DNA from: a virus
Direction: 5' to 3' (one strand)
Virus record (IMG/VR): IMGVR_UViG_3300030098_005869
Location: 1 to 21,987 of that record
DNA length: 21,987 bases
A program made the position numbers and the translations under genes. Below, piece after piece: positions 1 through 8,402 of this stretch (its first letter is position 1; each line of letters begins with the position of its first letter). The notes under the pieces were generated by a model that had not been told where the DNA came from, searched no databases, and worked only from the letters and a program-made list of their open reading frames with translations.

Positions 1-1197
1 CACTGGCTCTATAAAAGCAAGTGGCCAACGCACAAAAGCCCAGTAACGTTTGTTCGTTATACCAATGTTCCTGGTCGATTATGGGGTATCGGCTTAGTCG
101 AGCCGCTTATTGAGCTTCAGGTTATGTACAATAAAGGCCGAAGCCAGGTTATGCAAAACGCTGAGCTTATGGGCAATCCCAAATGGCTTGTCCCTAAATC
201 TTCCGGAGTCGGAAAAGATGCGCTGTCGGATTCTCGACCGGGCGAAAAAGTTATGTACAACGCTACTGCTGGACCGGCCCCTCAGCAGGTTACTGCTGGC
301 GCTTTACCTGCTTATGTACTTGATAACATTCGACAGCTATCAGCAGAGATGCTTGATGTTGCGGGCGTGCATAGTACAAGCCTCGGTAAAAGAGCTATTG
401 GTATCGAATCCGGCGCTGCTATCGAATCTCTCGCGAGTCGAGATTCTCAGCAATTGCAGGTAACACAACAGAACCTTGAAAAAGCAATGATTGATGTTGC
501 TACTTGTGTTCTTGAGATGTGCAAAACTTATTACAACAAGCCTCGCATGATGCGAATGATGGATGAGGCGGGCCGCGTTATCCATAAAACACTTCGCGTT
601 ACTGATCTCTGTGAAGACCCAGAGGTGTACCTCGAGGCTGGTACTTTATTCCGTGACGAGAAGCCTGACCGAGATCAGCGCATTCTTGAAATGGTCAAGC
701 TTGAGCTGCTTGACAAAGAAGAAGCCCTTAAAGCTCTCGACTACCGCACGGGTAACGATCGCGTGACCAAGCGCATGATTGGCTTTAGTCATGCTCATGA
801 TATGCTTGATGCTGTTATCGACGGCCACGCAATTGAGATTATGCCAAGTGATGATCTTGAAGCGTTCAAAGAAGTCTTTAAAGGCTTTATGCAAACCGCG
901 AGATACTACTCGCTTCCTGATGAGCGCCAAAATTATATTCGAGATATCTTGGTATCTGTTCTTACCTTCGGCAAAGAAGACGAAGAGCACCAACGAATGC
1001 AGCTTGAGCGGACAGTCTTTCCGCGCCTTGAGCCCAAACCCAAAGAAGCTATTTCTGCAATGGCTACAATGTCTAGTGCAATGGCTGCTGAGCAAATGGG
1101 TATGCAAGCAGGGCAAATGGCTCAACGCCGAGCCTTGGTTGACGATGCTAACCCTGAGCAGGGTCTTGGTCGCACCCAGATGGGAGGTGGCGGATGA
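1..1197 (+). CDS. Phage portal protein, 5' end cut by the window
   Basis: The reading frame is open from the first base and ends at the TGA at 1195-1197, so only the C-terminal 398 residues are visible. Portal proteins form the dodecameric ring at the capsid vertex through which DNA is packaged and ejected. The visible part shows a typical portal core: a WGIGLVEPLIELQ-like helix at visible residues 28-40, then YNKGRSQ (43-49), NPKWLVP shortly after, and a later IGIESGAAIESL helix. This wing and stem pattern occurs in portals of P22-like and other short-tailed phages. The C-terminus is rich in Met, Gln and Gly, which fits a disordered tail. The stop overlaps the start of the next gene. The in-frame ATG at 124 is internal and not the start, because the homologous pattern begins upstream of it. 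The identification rests on pattern recognition without a database search. Confidence 0.85.
   Translation, partial: HWLYKSKWPTHKSPVTFVRYTNVPGRLWGIGLVEPLIELQVMYNKGRSQVMQNAELMGNPKWLVPKSSGVGKDALSDSRPGEKVMYNATAGPAPQQVTAGALPAYVLDNIRQLSAEMLDVAGVHSTSLGKRAIGIESGAAIESLASRDSQQLQVTQQNLEKAMIDVATCVLEMCKTYYNKPRMMRMMDEAGRVIHKTLRVTDLCEDPEVYLEAGTLFRDEKPDRDQRILEMVKLELLDKEEALKALDYRTGNDRVTKRMIGFSHAHDMLDAVIDGHAIEIMPSDDLEAFKEVFKGFMQTARYYSLPDERQNYIRDILVSVLTFGKEDEEHQRMQLERTVFPRLEPKPKEAISAMATMSSAMAAEQMGMQAGQMAQRRALVDDANPEQGLGRTQMGGGG
1183..1187 (+). promoter_or_regulatory. Ribosome binding site for the adaptor gene
   Basis: A GGAGG core lies inside the last codons of the portal gene, six bases before the ATG at 1194. 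It supports that start and the overlap of the two genes (ATGA), which suggests translational coupling. Confidence 0.7.
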
Positions 1198-1850
1198 ACA
1201 CTGGTGACGTAAGAGAGATGTTTAAGTCTTATGCCGATGAATCAGACACAACATTTCTTACGGATGCACAAATAACTTTATACCTTAAAGAAGGTTATAA
1301 CGATTTTCGTCGTGTTGTTTGTGATATTGATCCGTTTATTTACTCCAAAGAGTTTTTATTTACGATGCCCACAAGCGGCATTCTTGATCTGACAGCAACA
1401 ACTCCTGCTCTTTTAGGTTCTGCTGCGGTAGCGCCTAATAAGCTTGAGAGAATGCTTCGTCTCGCTCGGGTTAATGACCTAACGAACAACGAGGTTATTC
1501 GCTATCTCGATTCAATGCCTTCCGAGCGAACGCTTAATACCTGGTGCTATACCTTCGTAAACAAAAAGATCATTACTTACGCTACGGATACTGCGGCTTT
1601 TCGCTTAGAGTATGTACCGTTTCATGATGTAAATTTTGCTGCGGCCTCAGATTATATTGATGATCTCGATGGTTTCCATGACATGATTCCGCTGTATGCT
1701 TATCGTCGTTATGCCATTCGTGATGGTGCTGATAACGTTGCATTGCTTCAAGAAACAGAGCGGAAACTAAAAGACCTTAATAGATTTTTAGAGTCAGGTC
1801 GAAGTCGAGAAGGCTCTCAATACGTTAGTGAATACGATAACTGGATTTAA
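1194..1850 (+). CDS. Putative head-tail adaptor (connector) protein
   Basis: This 218-residue protein starts at an ATG that overlaps the portal stop and has a strong GGAGG site. The N-terminus has the usual layout of phage adaptor proteins: a first helix (VREMFKSYADE), then an FLTDAQITLYLKEGYNDFRR helix pair, comparable to the 'sdaeLl.yLneay' start of gp4/gp6-type connectors. The middle is beta-rich and the last third helical (LLQETERKLKDLNRFLESG). Its place directly between the portal and the tail hub gene is where such adaptors are encoded in short-tailed phages. No enzyme motif is visible. Size and position fit a protein that rings the portal base and joins it to the tail. The family is inferred mainly from position and the N-terminal pattern, so a different connector role is possible. 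Confidence 0.55.
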   Translation: MNTGDVREMFKSYADESDTTFLTDAQITLYLKEGYNDFRRVVCDIDPFIYSKEFLFTMPTSGILDLTATTPALLGSAAVAPNKLERMLRLARVNDLTNNEVIRYLDSMPSERTLNTWCYTFVNKKIITYATDTAAFRLEYVPFHDVNFAAASDYIDDLDGFHDMIPLYAYRRYAIRDGADNVALLQETERKLKDLNRFLESGRSREGSQYVSEYDNWI

Positions 1851-1853
1851 AAC

Positions 1854-4664
1854 ATGGCAACACCAGGGAACGAAAGAGAGCTTCTCAGCAAGGGCCTTGA
1901 GCAAGATGGTGTTGTCCGTGGTGTCTGGGCTCAAAATCTGTGGCTTGCCCAGGGCGCCGTATCTGTACGTCCTGGTTGGGGTGTGTTGTCTGAGTTAGAT
2001 ACAACACTTGGTAATGACGTTACTTACAATGAAGCAACTGCCCCGTCTAAGTATTTCACAAACAATAATTTCGGATATGAAAAACATTTTGGAAGTTATC
2101 ATATAAAAACAATTTTTGGTAACGAGCAGATTCTTTCCGTGTTTCTTGCTCGAGCCCAAGTCGGCTCACTAGGGGCTGATTCAAGGGTTGGAAATGTTTC
2201 TTTAGTTTATTGTGTTCGCATTTACGACATTACAACTGATCGGTCTTGGGAAGAAATTCTCTCTCACAAGACTGCTGAGTTTGGCTCAAGCTCAAAGCTT
2301 GAAGACATTACTGCTTCAGGCACGTTTCCGTCTGAATGGTATGGCACTTATGAAACAGCGTTTGATATAGATAACAGTCGATTTGTTTCCGGAAACAAAA
2401 AATCAGACTGGTTCTTTTTTGGTAGCCGTGGCCGCATTTATTTTGGCTCGCCAAGCGCGGGCGTCTTTATCTATAATCCTGCTGATTTTGGTGCCAGCCG
2501 AACAGCCCAAACTCAGCTTGATTCTTTATTTCGTTGGTCTTCCGGCTATTCTGAATCAGCATTAATTGATCGTATTGATTTTGCTGACGGCATCTTTTCC
2601 GATGGTTTTATCTACGCAAGCAAAAGCAATATATCAAAAGTGGTTGCAGCTACAGGATTCCGTGGGCGCATAGCCTATGCTACGGATTATGAGATTTGGT
2701 TTTCTGATCCGGGTCGCCCCAACAATGTTATAGCAACAAACTTTATTAACGTGCCTTCCACCGAGAAGGTCACAGCAATGTACGACTTCAAGGGAAATCT
2801 TATTATCTTCACGAAAAAGGAAATGTTTGTTTATGTTCCTAGTGAAGGCACAATTATTTCTCAGGGCCGCCCGCCAATAAAAGTAAGTGAGAGTGTAGGG
2901 TGTGTTGGTCAACAAGCTATTACTATGATGGAAAACGATCTGGTCTGGGTTGCAAATTCAGGTGTCTTTCTTTCTTCTAGCGGAACATCAATCAAAGAAA
3001 TTTCGGAACCGATCCGCGCTTTCTTTGGTGGTCATGGTTTAATGACTAACCCAATGACTAGCTACTATGAGGCGAACAACGGCTGGGTTAATATTGATAC
3101 CGTTTCTCCTCCTCGTACTCTTCTTAGTTTTGATCCAGATCAAGCAACACTAGCTTACAACCACGAAAAACGAACCCTTCTTATGGGCTGCCCTAGCATT
3201 AATGGAGCATGGGCGTTTGGTGGTTTATGGTCTTGGTGGCCAATGGAGACTTCGGTTAACGTTGATGCTGGGGGTTCTCCTACCGCAAGTGCAACATCTA
3301 ATCTTTTGCGCCCATGGATTGTTGGAACCACCTCAGACTTCTATTCGGTTTGTGGTGTAACAAGAGATACAATTCCCGATGCAGGGCAAACGATTGTTAC
3401 TAATGCGCCTAATACTTATCCAAACTTTGCAACACTAACAGCGCCTGAGTCTCCTACCCTTGGTAGTAATTTTGTTATCTGTAAACTCGGGCATGGAGGA
3501 GCACTTGATCGCTCAAGTTACAAGGAAGATAATCGTCTGGGGTGCGGTAAGTATGTTCCGGCTATCCCTCCCGATACTGCTTTCTTCAATGGCTGCTATT
3601 ATTTCGAGCCCCCCTTCGAAGAAACAACCATAGCAACAGGCGATGTTCATTGGTGGTTGCCGATTGAGGTTGTTCCCCCAGACAGCACAAACCCTATTAC
3701 AGGTTACGATCTTCGTTTTAAGTTTGATAAAGATGAGTGGGACCCCGAGGCAGCATCCGTAGGCCACGCCGTAACGGTTCGTTTTCCGACTGAGCGAGTT
3801 ATTTCCGGTCCTGCTATTTTTGCTACTGCTGGTGGCTATGCTTTAAGGACAGATGCGGCGGGCACTGCTAGCGGAACAGGCGAATACATTACAATTAAAT
3901 GTAACGGGAATCATGCTGCGGCTTCTGGGTGGACCACTGACCCTAATCTTAATATTGGAACCAACATTAAGAATCCTCTTATTTATGTGCGCTTTAAAAA
4001 GAAAACAGCATCAAGTGTAAACGGAATGGGCATTGCTCCTATTTTGGCGACTATTGACCATGCCGGTGCGGCGGTAGGAACCCCCCTTGGGGCCTTGGTT
4101 TGGATTCGCACCTGGATTGGGTCTGCCGATTCACACAATGATAATGCAAAAGCTCAATGCGTAGACTGGGCTTATAAGTCCGATGAGGTTACTCAGGGCT
4201 CAACATGGCTAAAGGCTCGGGGGATTTACGCTAAGCTAAACTCTCACGGTCGTGGCCTACAGGCTAATCGTCTTGTTCCTAATTGGATATGGGGTCTTTA
4301 TAATGTGATTCTAGGTTCCAACTCTAAAGAGTACACCTCTCAGATTGTTGATTACGATAACGACATCCAAAAGATTCAGGACAAAGGAACGATCCGGTCC
4401 CGGTTTAGAAACACGTCAGGGAATATGGCTGCTCGAACTTTTTCTGGTGATCCTAAATGGGGAAGTCAGGGTAATAATTTTTACGGTAATTACCTGATCG
4501 ACGATCAGCAAACAGATATGATTGCTACTTCTGACAGTGTTAAGGGGCAGCGCATTAGTTATATGGTCTTTGGTTTTATTCAGGATAAAGCTGAATCGCT
4601 AAGCCTCCAAAGCTTACTAGGGGTTTTCCGTAGTGCTGGCTCAAGAAGGAGGACCGGAAGATGA
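1854..4664 (+). CDS. Tail hub / nozzle-like protein (P22 gp10 or T7 gp12 type)
   Basis: This 936-residue protein is dominated by beta strands. Around residues 271-400 it shows a beta-propeller-like pattern seen in tail tubular B and stabilization proteins: RIAYATDYEIWFSD at about 271, an FKGNLIIFTKKEMFVY blade, VGCVGQQAITMMENDLVWVA at about 347, and EISEPIRAFF from residue 382. In known phages such proteins form the tail tube or nozzle below the adaptor ring and plug or conduct DNA. It is longer than those relatives. The second half (about 480-900) has no motif I recognise and may be an added receptor-facing or structural domain. The start three bases after the adaptor stop has only a weak ribosome site, so it may depend on coupled translation. 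Its stop overlaps the next gene's ATG (ATGA). Confidence 0.6.
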   Translation: MATPGNERELLSKGLEQDGVVRGVWAQNLWLAQGAVSVRPGWGVLSELDTTLGNDVTYNEATAPSKYFTNNNFGYEKHFGSYHIKTIFGNEQILSVFLARAQVGSLGADSRVGNVSLVYCVRIYDITTDRSWEEILSHKTAEFGSSSKLEDITASGTFPSEWYGTYETAFDIDNSRFVSGNKKSDWFFFGSRGRIYFGSPSAGVFIYNPADFGASRTAQTQLDSLFRWSSGYSESALIDRIDFADGIFSDGFIYASKSNISKVVAATGFRGRIAYATDYEIWFSDPGRPNNVIATNFINVPSTEKVTAMYDFKGNLIIFTKKEMFVYVPSEGTIISQGRPPIKVSESVGCVGQQAITMMENDLVWVANSGVFLSSSGTSIKEISEPIRAFFGGHGLMTNPMTSYYEANNGWVNIDTVSPPRTLLSFDPDQATLAYNHEKRTLLMGCPSINGAWAFGGLWSWWPMETSVNVDAGGSPTASATSNLLRPWIVGTTSDFYSVCGVTRDTIPDAGQTIVTNAPNTYPNFATLTAPESPTLGSNFVICKLGHGGALDRSSYKEDNRLGCGKYVPAIPPDTAFFNGCYYFEPPFEETTIATGDVHWWLPIEVVPPDSTNPITGYDLRFKFDKDEWDPEAASVGHAVTVRFPTERVISGPAIFATAGGYALRTDAAGTASGTGEYITIKCNGNHAAASGWTTDPNLNIGTNIKNPLIYVRFKKKTASSVNGMGIAPILATIDHAGAAVGTPLGALVWIRTWIGSADSHNDNAKAQCVDWAYKSDEVTQGSTWLKARGIYAKLNSHGRGLQANRLVPNWIWGLYNVILGSNSKEYTSQIVDYDNDIQKIQDKGTIRSRFRNTSGNMAARTFSGDPKWGSQGNNFYGNYLIDDQQTDMIATSDSVKGQRISYMVFGFIQDKAESLSLQSLLGVFRSAGSRRRTGR
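4646..4652 (+). promoter_or_regulatory. Strong ribosome binding site before the 210-residue gene
   Basis: AAGGAGG lies eight bases before the ATG at 4661, inside the end of the hub gene. It is among the best Shine-Dalgarno matches in the window and fixes the start of the downstream gene. Confidence 0.75.
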
Positions 4665-5293
4665 GCGGCTTTTCTTTTGGGGATCTCGAGGTCCTAGGCA
4701 CGACAGCTAACGAAATCATAAACTCTGTAACCCGTCCTTTGTGGGGGTTTGGTGATATTAACCAGGTAGATGCTGGTGACGCCTTAGAGGAGCCAGGTGC
4801 TTCTCATAATGAGTTTTTGCTTGGCTCCGGCGAGCACCAGGGTGTTGTCCTTGAAAAGCCCCTGGGCTCCCTTAAAGGAGCCCCAGGGGCTATTGTAACA
4901 GAGCTTACTGAGTTTAAAGCTTCTACAAAAGTTGATGGTTTATTTTTTAAGCAGCTTAAATCCAGCAAGAACACAAATCATCTAGTTGTTGTTCATTCGC
5001 CGGCTAAGGTTGTTTTTACTAACTGTATTTTCCAAAGGCAAGCAAACGCCTCAGCATCAAATGCTGCTACAACAGACCTTTGTTTTGTTCTTGTAAAGTC
5101 TGGGGCTAAAGCTGTTTTTACTGGCTGCTCGTTTCGGTCGAGTGCTGATTCCGGGGTAATGTTAAATCTTCCTGGTTTTGCTATTCAAGATTTAAACGGC
5201 GGTGCTGGTAATGTTTTTGTAGGTCTTGGTTCGAATTACTCGGGCCATACCCACGCAGCTACAGTAACCAATGTCGGTGGAGAGATAACCTGA
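4661..5293 (+). CDS. Small virion protein with beta-helix-like rungs
   Basis: This 210-residue protein has no name I can assign. Two matching segments stand out: AKVVFTNCIF from residue 115 and AKAVFTGCSF from residue 149, 34 residues apart and similar at the DNA level too. The 'VFTxCxF' pattern is typical of rungs in right-handed parallel beta-helix domains of phage spike and fibre proteins. The N-terminal helix-like stretch (DLEVLGTTANEIINSVTR) could anchor it to the tail. The C-terminus is Gly-rich and ends GHTHAATVTNVGGEIT. The gene overlaps its upstream neighbour by ATGA and the downstream one by TGATG, so the three genes are probably translated together. A long GC-rich hairpin lies inside it (4857-4891). 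A short tail or head fibre component is the likeliest role, by inference. Confidence 0.75.
   Translation: MSGFSFGDLEVLGTTANEIINSVTRPLWGFGDINQVDAGDALEEPGASHNEFLLGSGEHQGVVLEKPLGSLKGAPGAIVTELTEFKASTKVDGLFFKQLKSSKNTNHLVVVHSPAKVVFTNCIFQRQANASASNAATTDLCFVLVKSGAKAVFTGCSFRSSADSGVMLNLPGFAIQDLNGGAGNVFVGLGSNYSGHTHAATVTNVGGEIT
4857..4891 (+). repeat. Long in-frame hairpin with TTAA-containing loop
   Basis: Two arms of 14 paired bases face each other across a six-base loop (CTTAAA). The only fault is one bulged C at 4884 in the 3' arm. The inner arm reads GGGCTCC/GGAGCCC and the outer arm AGCCCCT/AGGGGCT. It lies inside a gene and encodes part of a Pro/Gly segment (KPLGSLKGAPGA). No T-run follows, so it does not look like an intrinsic terminator. 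Confidence 0.85.
5276..5284 (+). promoter_or_regulatory. Ribosome binding site for the 303-residue gene
   Basis: GGTGGAGAG ends eight bases before the ATG at 5293 and lies within the last codons of the upstream gene. It supports the TGATG overlap start. Confidence 0.6.
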
Positions 5294-6204
5294 TGTCATC
5301 TATTCGCCATTTTACAACAGAGCAATTTTCTGACGGGACGACAATTGACGGTGATCGCCTCGAAAAAAGCCTCCAGGATTTAGAGGATTACATTAACAGT
5401 GTACCTGATGGCGACTTTAAGAATCGGTGGCTTCAGTCACAAATTGTTTTAAAGTACTTACCTTGGACAGCAGAGGCCGATGCTCAGCTACATACAGACG
5501 GTGCACCTGCTAACTCCTTTATGCCTTTCCCTTATCTTCCTGTTTATAACTATACTGGATCAGCAGATGATGAGGTAATGAACGCGTTTAGATTTAAAGG
5601 GAATAGGCTCGATTACCAAAACCCTTTTAGTGATACGGGGTTATATCACCTTGGTGGCTCAAGCGGTGGGCGACAAGTTGCCTGGACAACTTCTTTTTCT
5701 ATAGGCGAAGATCCGGTAATTCTAGATTCTGTAGATGCTATTCTAGCTTCTTATACTACTGAGTATGCAAATGGCTATGTGTATGAACCGTCAACCCTTC
5801 CTTCTAATAGAAGCGTTGGTCAATCAGCAAACGATATTCATTTACAGATCACGGTAGACAGCCCTTTTATTCCTAATATTCAAATTGAAAACTCCGTTCT
5901 TTATCATAAGTACAACTTTGACGCGAGCAGTTACATGATTAAGGCTGTTGGGGTTCCTTCTGTCGCTGCATTTTCTGCTGATATGGAGCCAACTTTAAAC
6001 ACGGGCGATCTTGTAGGTATGGGTATTGGTTATGACACCACGCTTCATATTAAAGATTCAAATTTAAGAATTCCCATTCCTCCTTTTTCTCGTCTTAGGT
6101 TTGCTTTGATCCTTCCTGATTCTGGCTTATCACCTTGGGGTGATAAACCATGGCAGACAATGATCCCTACATTAACTCTGGCTCTCCTTGAGAGGCTCAG
6201 ATGA
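5293..6204 (+). CDS. Virion structural protein of unknown family, 303 residues
   Basis: I do not recognise a named family. The N-terminus (FTTEQFSDGTTIDGDRLEKS, residues 7-26) is followed by a helix (LQDLEDYINSVP), then a DGDFKNRWLQSQIVLKYLPW segment. This reads like a short helical anchor with the 'requires start, then beta body' layout of phage structural proteins. The rest is rich in beta strands, Tyr, Ser and Pro, with no enzyme motif, signal peptide or membrane segment. The start overlaps the previous stop (TGATG) and the stop overlaps the next start (ATGA), which ties it to the 210- and 525-residue proteins. Position between the tail hub and the ejection proteins suggests a tail or capsid accessory structural protein. 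It could also be a receptor-binding component. Confidence 0.7.
   Translation: MSSIRHFTTEQFSDGTTIDGDRLEKSLQDLEDYINSVPDGDFKNRWLQSQIVLKYLPWTAEADAQLHTDGAPANSFMPFPYLPVYNYTGSADDEVMNAFRFKGNRLDYQNPFSDTGLYHLGGSSGGRQVAWTTSFSIGEDPVILDSVDAILASYTTEYANGYVYEPSTLPSNRSVGQSANDIHLQITVDSPFIPNIQIENSVLYHKYNFDASSYMIKAVGVPSVAAFSADMEPTLNTGDLVGMGIGYDTTLHIKDSNLRIPIPPFSRLRFALILPDSGLSPWGDKPWQTMIPTLTLALLERLR
6127..6146 (+). repeat. Perfect 8-bp hairpin inside a gene end
   Basis: TTATCACC and GGTGATAA pair perfectly around a TTGG loop. The hairpin lies about 55 bases before the ATG of the next gene, inside coding sequence for LSPWGDK. No T-run follows it. Confidence 0.75.
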
Positions 6205-7778
6205 CCACATTCAAAAGAATGACAAGAGGTATAAAGCTTCTTGTTGAGCACATCTTTGATCCTATCGCTGCGGCCCTAGCTGATCTCACTACGTCTGGCA
6301 TACCTTCGGCCCAATACGAAAAAGAGGAAGGCACCTTTAGAGTTAATATAAACTTTCCTTTGGCTAATGACTTTTCGTCAGGCGCATCTTTTAATAAAAC
6401 TTCAACCCTGACTGTTCCTTTTGTTTTGCCGCCTCTGCAAGAAGAGTTTGGTGCAAACATTAATCTCATTACTGACTATGAGCTTATTGAAGTTTCTGTT
6501 GGCCAAGACACTCGCGGAGAAAGCGCTTCTATCAGACCGGCTACTGAAGGCCCTGGCCTTGTTGGTCTTCCTGTTATGGGGCAAGCGTTCTCTTTTGATC
6601 TAAGCATCAAAAGTCATGCAATGGACCCCTCTGCGCATAACGATTACAACAACGAAGTCTTTTCTTTGTCCGTACCTGAAATAGCTTTATTGAATCCTTA
6701 TTCCCGGCTTAATCCCCATGTTCAGTCTGGTATTGCTATTCCGTTTACGCACGAAAACTCTTATCTTCTTCAGGTGACTCCGCACGGCATTGATACTGTT
6801 GTGTCTCTATTTATTAGCCTTAAGTTTAAAACAAAGCTCAGAACAAGAGAAGTGGCTGGAGAAGGATATAACCAAACCCCGTTTAGCCCCAGAAACTTTG
6901 TTACTCAGGCTCATGTTACTCCTAATGCAGATACCCCTATTGAGGCCGACACAAATGATGGTGTGAATACTGGGTTTAAACTTATTGATTCAATTATTCA
7001 GCGAAAGTTTTATGGCGGGTACAACAAATGGGGAATGACTTATCCTAAGGAAGGTCTTTCTGTTGACGCTGGATACGAAGTTATTTCGGTGCCTATGTTT
7101 GCAAGCTGGCCTCATGTTAGTGGTGGTCCGCGTGTAACAAGAGGGATTGGTGGGGATCTACCTTTTGAGACAATGCCCTGGGTAGATATTGCTGGAAACA
7201 AATACACAACAATTGATCGGGCTATTATTCCGATTAATTATCCACTTAGTATTCATCATGTTATTGTTGCTGTAAACTATACAGCGCCCGATAATTCGGC
7301 AACATATCGCCCGACACATGCTGTTGCACCTAACCTAAAGCACGAGGTTGGTGTTGGCATTATGTCTGGTCATCGTTCTGATAACATCACGCTACAACAA
7401 GTAGCTTTTGTTGATTGGCTTCCAAGCACAATAAGCTCAAAGCTTATTGATCGCGGTGACTATAGGCACACTTCTTCTACTGGAGCTGCTTATGGTTACT
7501 CCTGGGATCTTATTAGTTGTCCGGTAGAAGGAAGCGGTGGTTCCGGCTACATTACTCAAGGCAAACCTTTGTTTGTTGCTAGTGGCAACAGTGACACAGG
7601 ACCAAGAACAAACATTGATACTGCGCCATCTAAAACGCTTAATGGCGAACAGGTTTTAGATGTTCGGTGGAAAATTTCTAACGGCGCTGTTAGTCCTACA
7701 ACATGGGGATCAACTCAAACAATTGTTGGTTACGGTGGCCACTGGGTTTATTTGATCTGCAAGAAGACGGTGATTTAA
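6201..7778 (+). CDS. Virion structural protein of unknown family, 525 residues
   Basis: The ATG overlaps the upstream stop (ATGA) and has GAGAGG five bases before it. The N-terminal 30 residues include an amphipathic helix (TRGIKLLVEHIFDPIAAALADL) that could attach the protein to a larger assembly. The remaining part is beta-rich with many aromatic residues, and has a Gly/Ser loop (EGSGGSGY) near the C-terminus. No catalytic motif, signal peptide or transmembrane helix is visible. The C-terminus (GGHWVYLICKKTVI) reads like a final beta strand of a jelly-roll or sandwich domain. Together with its two upstream partners it probably forms a tail or head appendage, perhaps a receptor-binding one. 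This is inferred from position, coupling and composition only. Confidence 0.7.
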   Translation: MTTFKRMTRGIKLLVEHIFDPIAAALADLTTSGIPSAQYEKEEGTFRVNINFPLANDFSSGASFNKTSTLTVPFVLPPLQEEFGANINLITDYELIEVSVGQDTRGESASIRPATEGPGLVGLPVMGQAFSFDLSIKSHAMDPSAHNDYNNEVFSLSVPEIALLNPYSRLNPHVQSGIAIPFTHENSYLLQVTPHGIDTVVSLFISLKFKTKLRTREVAGEGYNQTPFSPRNFVTQAHVTPNADTPIEADTNDGVNTGFKLIDSIIQRKFYGGYNKWGMTYPKEGLSVDAGYEVISVPMFASWPHVSGGPRVTRGIGGDLPFETMPWVDIAGNKYTTIDRAIIPINYPLSIHHVIVAVNYTAPDNSATYRPTHAVAPNLKHEVGVGIMSGHRSDNITLQQVAFVDWLPSTISSKLIDRGDYRHTSSTGAAYGYSWDLISCPVEGSGGSGYITQGKPLFVASGNSDTGPRTNIDTAPSKTLNGEQVLDVRWKISNGAVSPTTWGSTQTIVGYGGHWVYLICKKTVI

Positions 7779-7779
7779 A

Positions 7780-8400
7780 ATGGCAAAAGACGCATCAGAT
7801 TTTTTAGCTACTGACGCAGCGAAGCGTGGGGCAGCACAAACCTACAAAGACAAAGACGAAAGGCGGAAAAGGGCCATCGCCCTAAGACAAGGGCAGGCTA
7901 AAGCCGCTGCGGGTGCCGTGGGAACGCTTCGTCAGCAAGCAGCCGAAAACCAAAAGGCTATTCGTTATGGTGCGTCGCAGGCTACAGCAATGGGTATGCA
8001 ACCCGGAATGGGTGCTGGAGGTGGCGCTATTGCCGCAGCCGGACAAGTAGGCAGAGACGCTGAAATGGCCGGCATTGCAAAAAGAGCGCAGGATACTGAC
8101 AAGATTCTTTCGGCCGAACAAGCTGCTGCTCAGTCAGCTATTGAGGCTGAAGAATATGCAGCACAGCAAGGTGATAAAGATTCGGATTACCAGGAAGCTT
8201 ACGCCGAAGGCCAGACAGAAGCAGAGCAAGCCATTCAGGATGCTCAAGGTTTTTGGGATGACGACGAAGCAGGCGCATACCGTAAGATTCGAGCTATGAT
8301 TGCTCGCATTAGAGTTAAGAGTCCTCAGGCTGCTGATGAGTTAGAAGAATATTATCTCAAAGGCCAAGGCGCTTTGCGCATTGAAAGTAATTGGGATTAA
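7780..8400 (+). CDS. Small Ala/Gln-rich protein, putative ejection (internal virion) protein
   Basis: This 206-residue protein is mostly helical and unusually rich in Ala, Gln and Glu. A charged N-terminal helix (KDKDERRKRAIALRQGQAKA) is followed by an Ala-rich stretch and a Gly-rich, helix-free segment, MGMQPGMGAGGGAIAAAGQV at residues 71-90. Long acidic Ala helices come next, and the end is DELEEYYLKGQGALRIESNWD. Small internal virion proteins such as T7 gp14 have similar Ala/Gln/Gly-rich composition and precede the large ejection proteins, as here. The Gly/Ala segment could insert into or span a membrane, but it is not a clear transmembrane helix. The start has a weak ribosome site one base after the previous stop. 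The function is inferred from composition and order. Confidence 0.6.
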   Translation: MAKDASDFLATDAAKRGAAQTYKDKDERRKRAIALRQGQAKAAAGAVGTLRQQAAENQKAIRYGASQATAMGMQPGMGAGGGAIAAAGQVGRDAEMAGIAKRAQDTDKILSAEQAAAQSAIEAEEYAAQQGDKDSDYQEAYAEGQTEAEQAIQDAQGFWDDDEAGAYRKIRAMIARIRVKSPQAADELEEYYLKGQGALRIESNWD

Positions 8401-8402
8401 TC

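Noticed and set aside
646-1125. Minus-strand reading frame of 159 codons opposite the portal gene
   Set aside because: It has no ribosome site or recognisable protein pattern, and lies fully over the strongly supported portal frame. The same holds for the other antisense frames, including 20540-20917.
124-1197. ATG at 124 as the start of a separate gene
   Set aside because: The frame is open to the window's first base and the portal pattern continues upstream of this ATG, so it is an internal Met.
4857-4891. Rho-independent terminator
   Set aside because: The stem is strong but no T-run follows (ATTGTAACA), and it lies inside an intact gene.
8391-8402. TTG as start of the transglycosylase protein
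   Set aside because: It would add only four residues (start plus GLI) and overlap the previous gene. The ATG at 8403 is the more natural start, although its ribosome site is weak.
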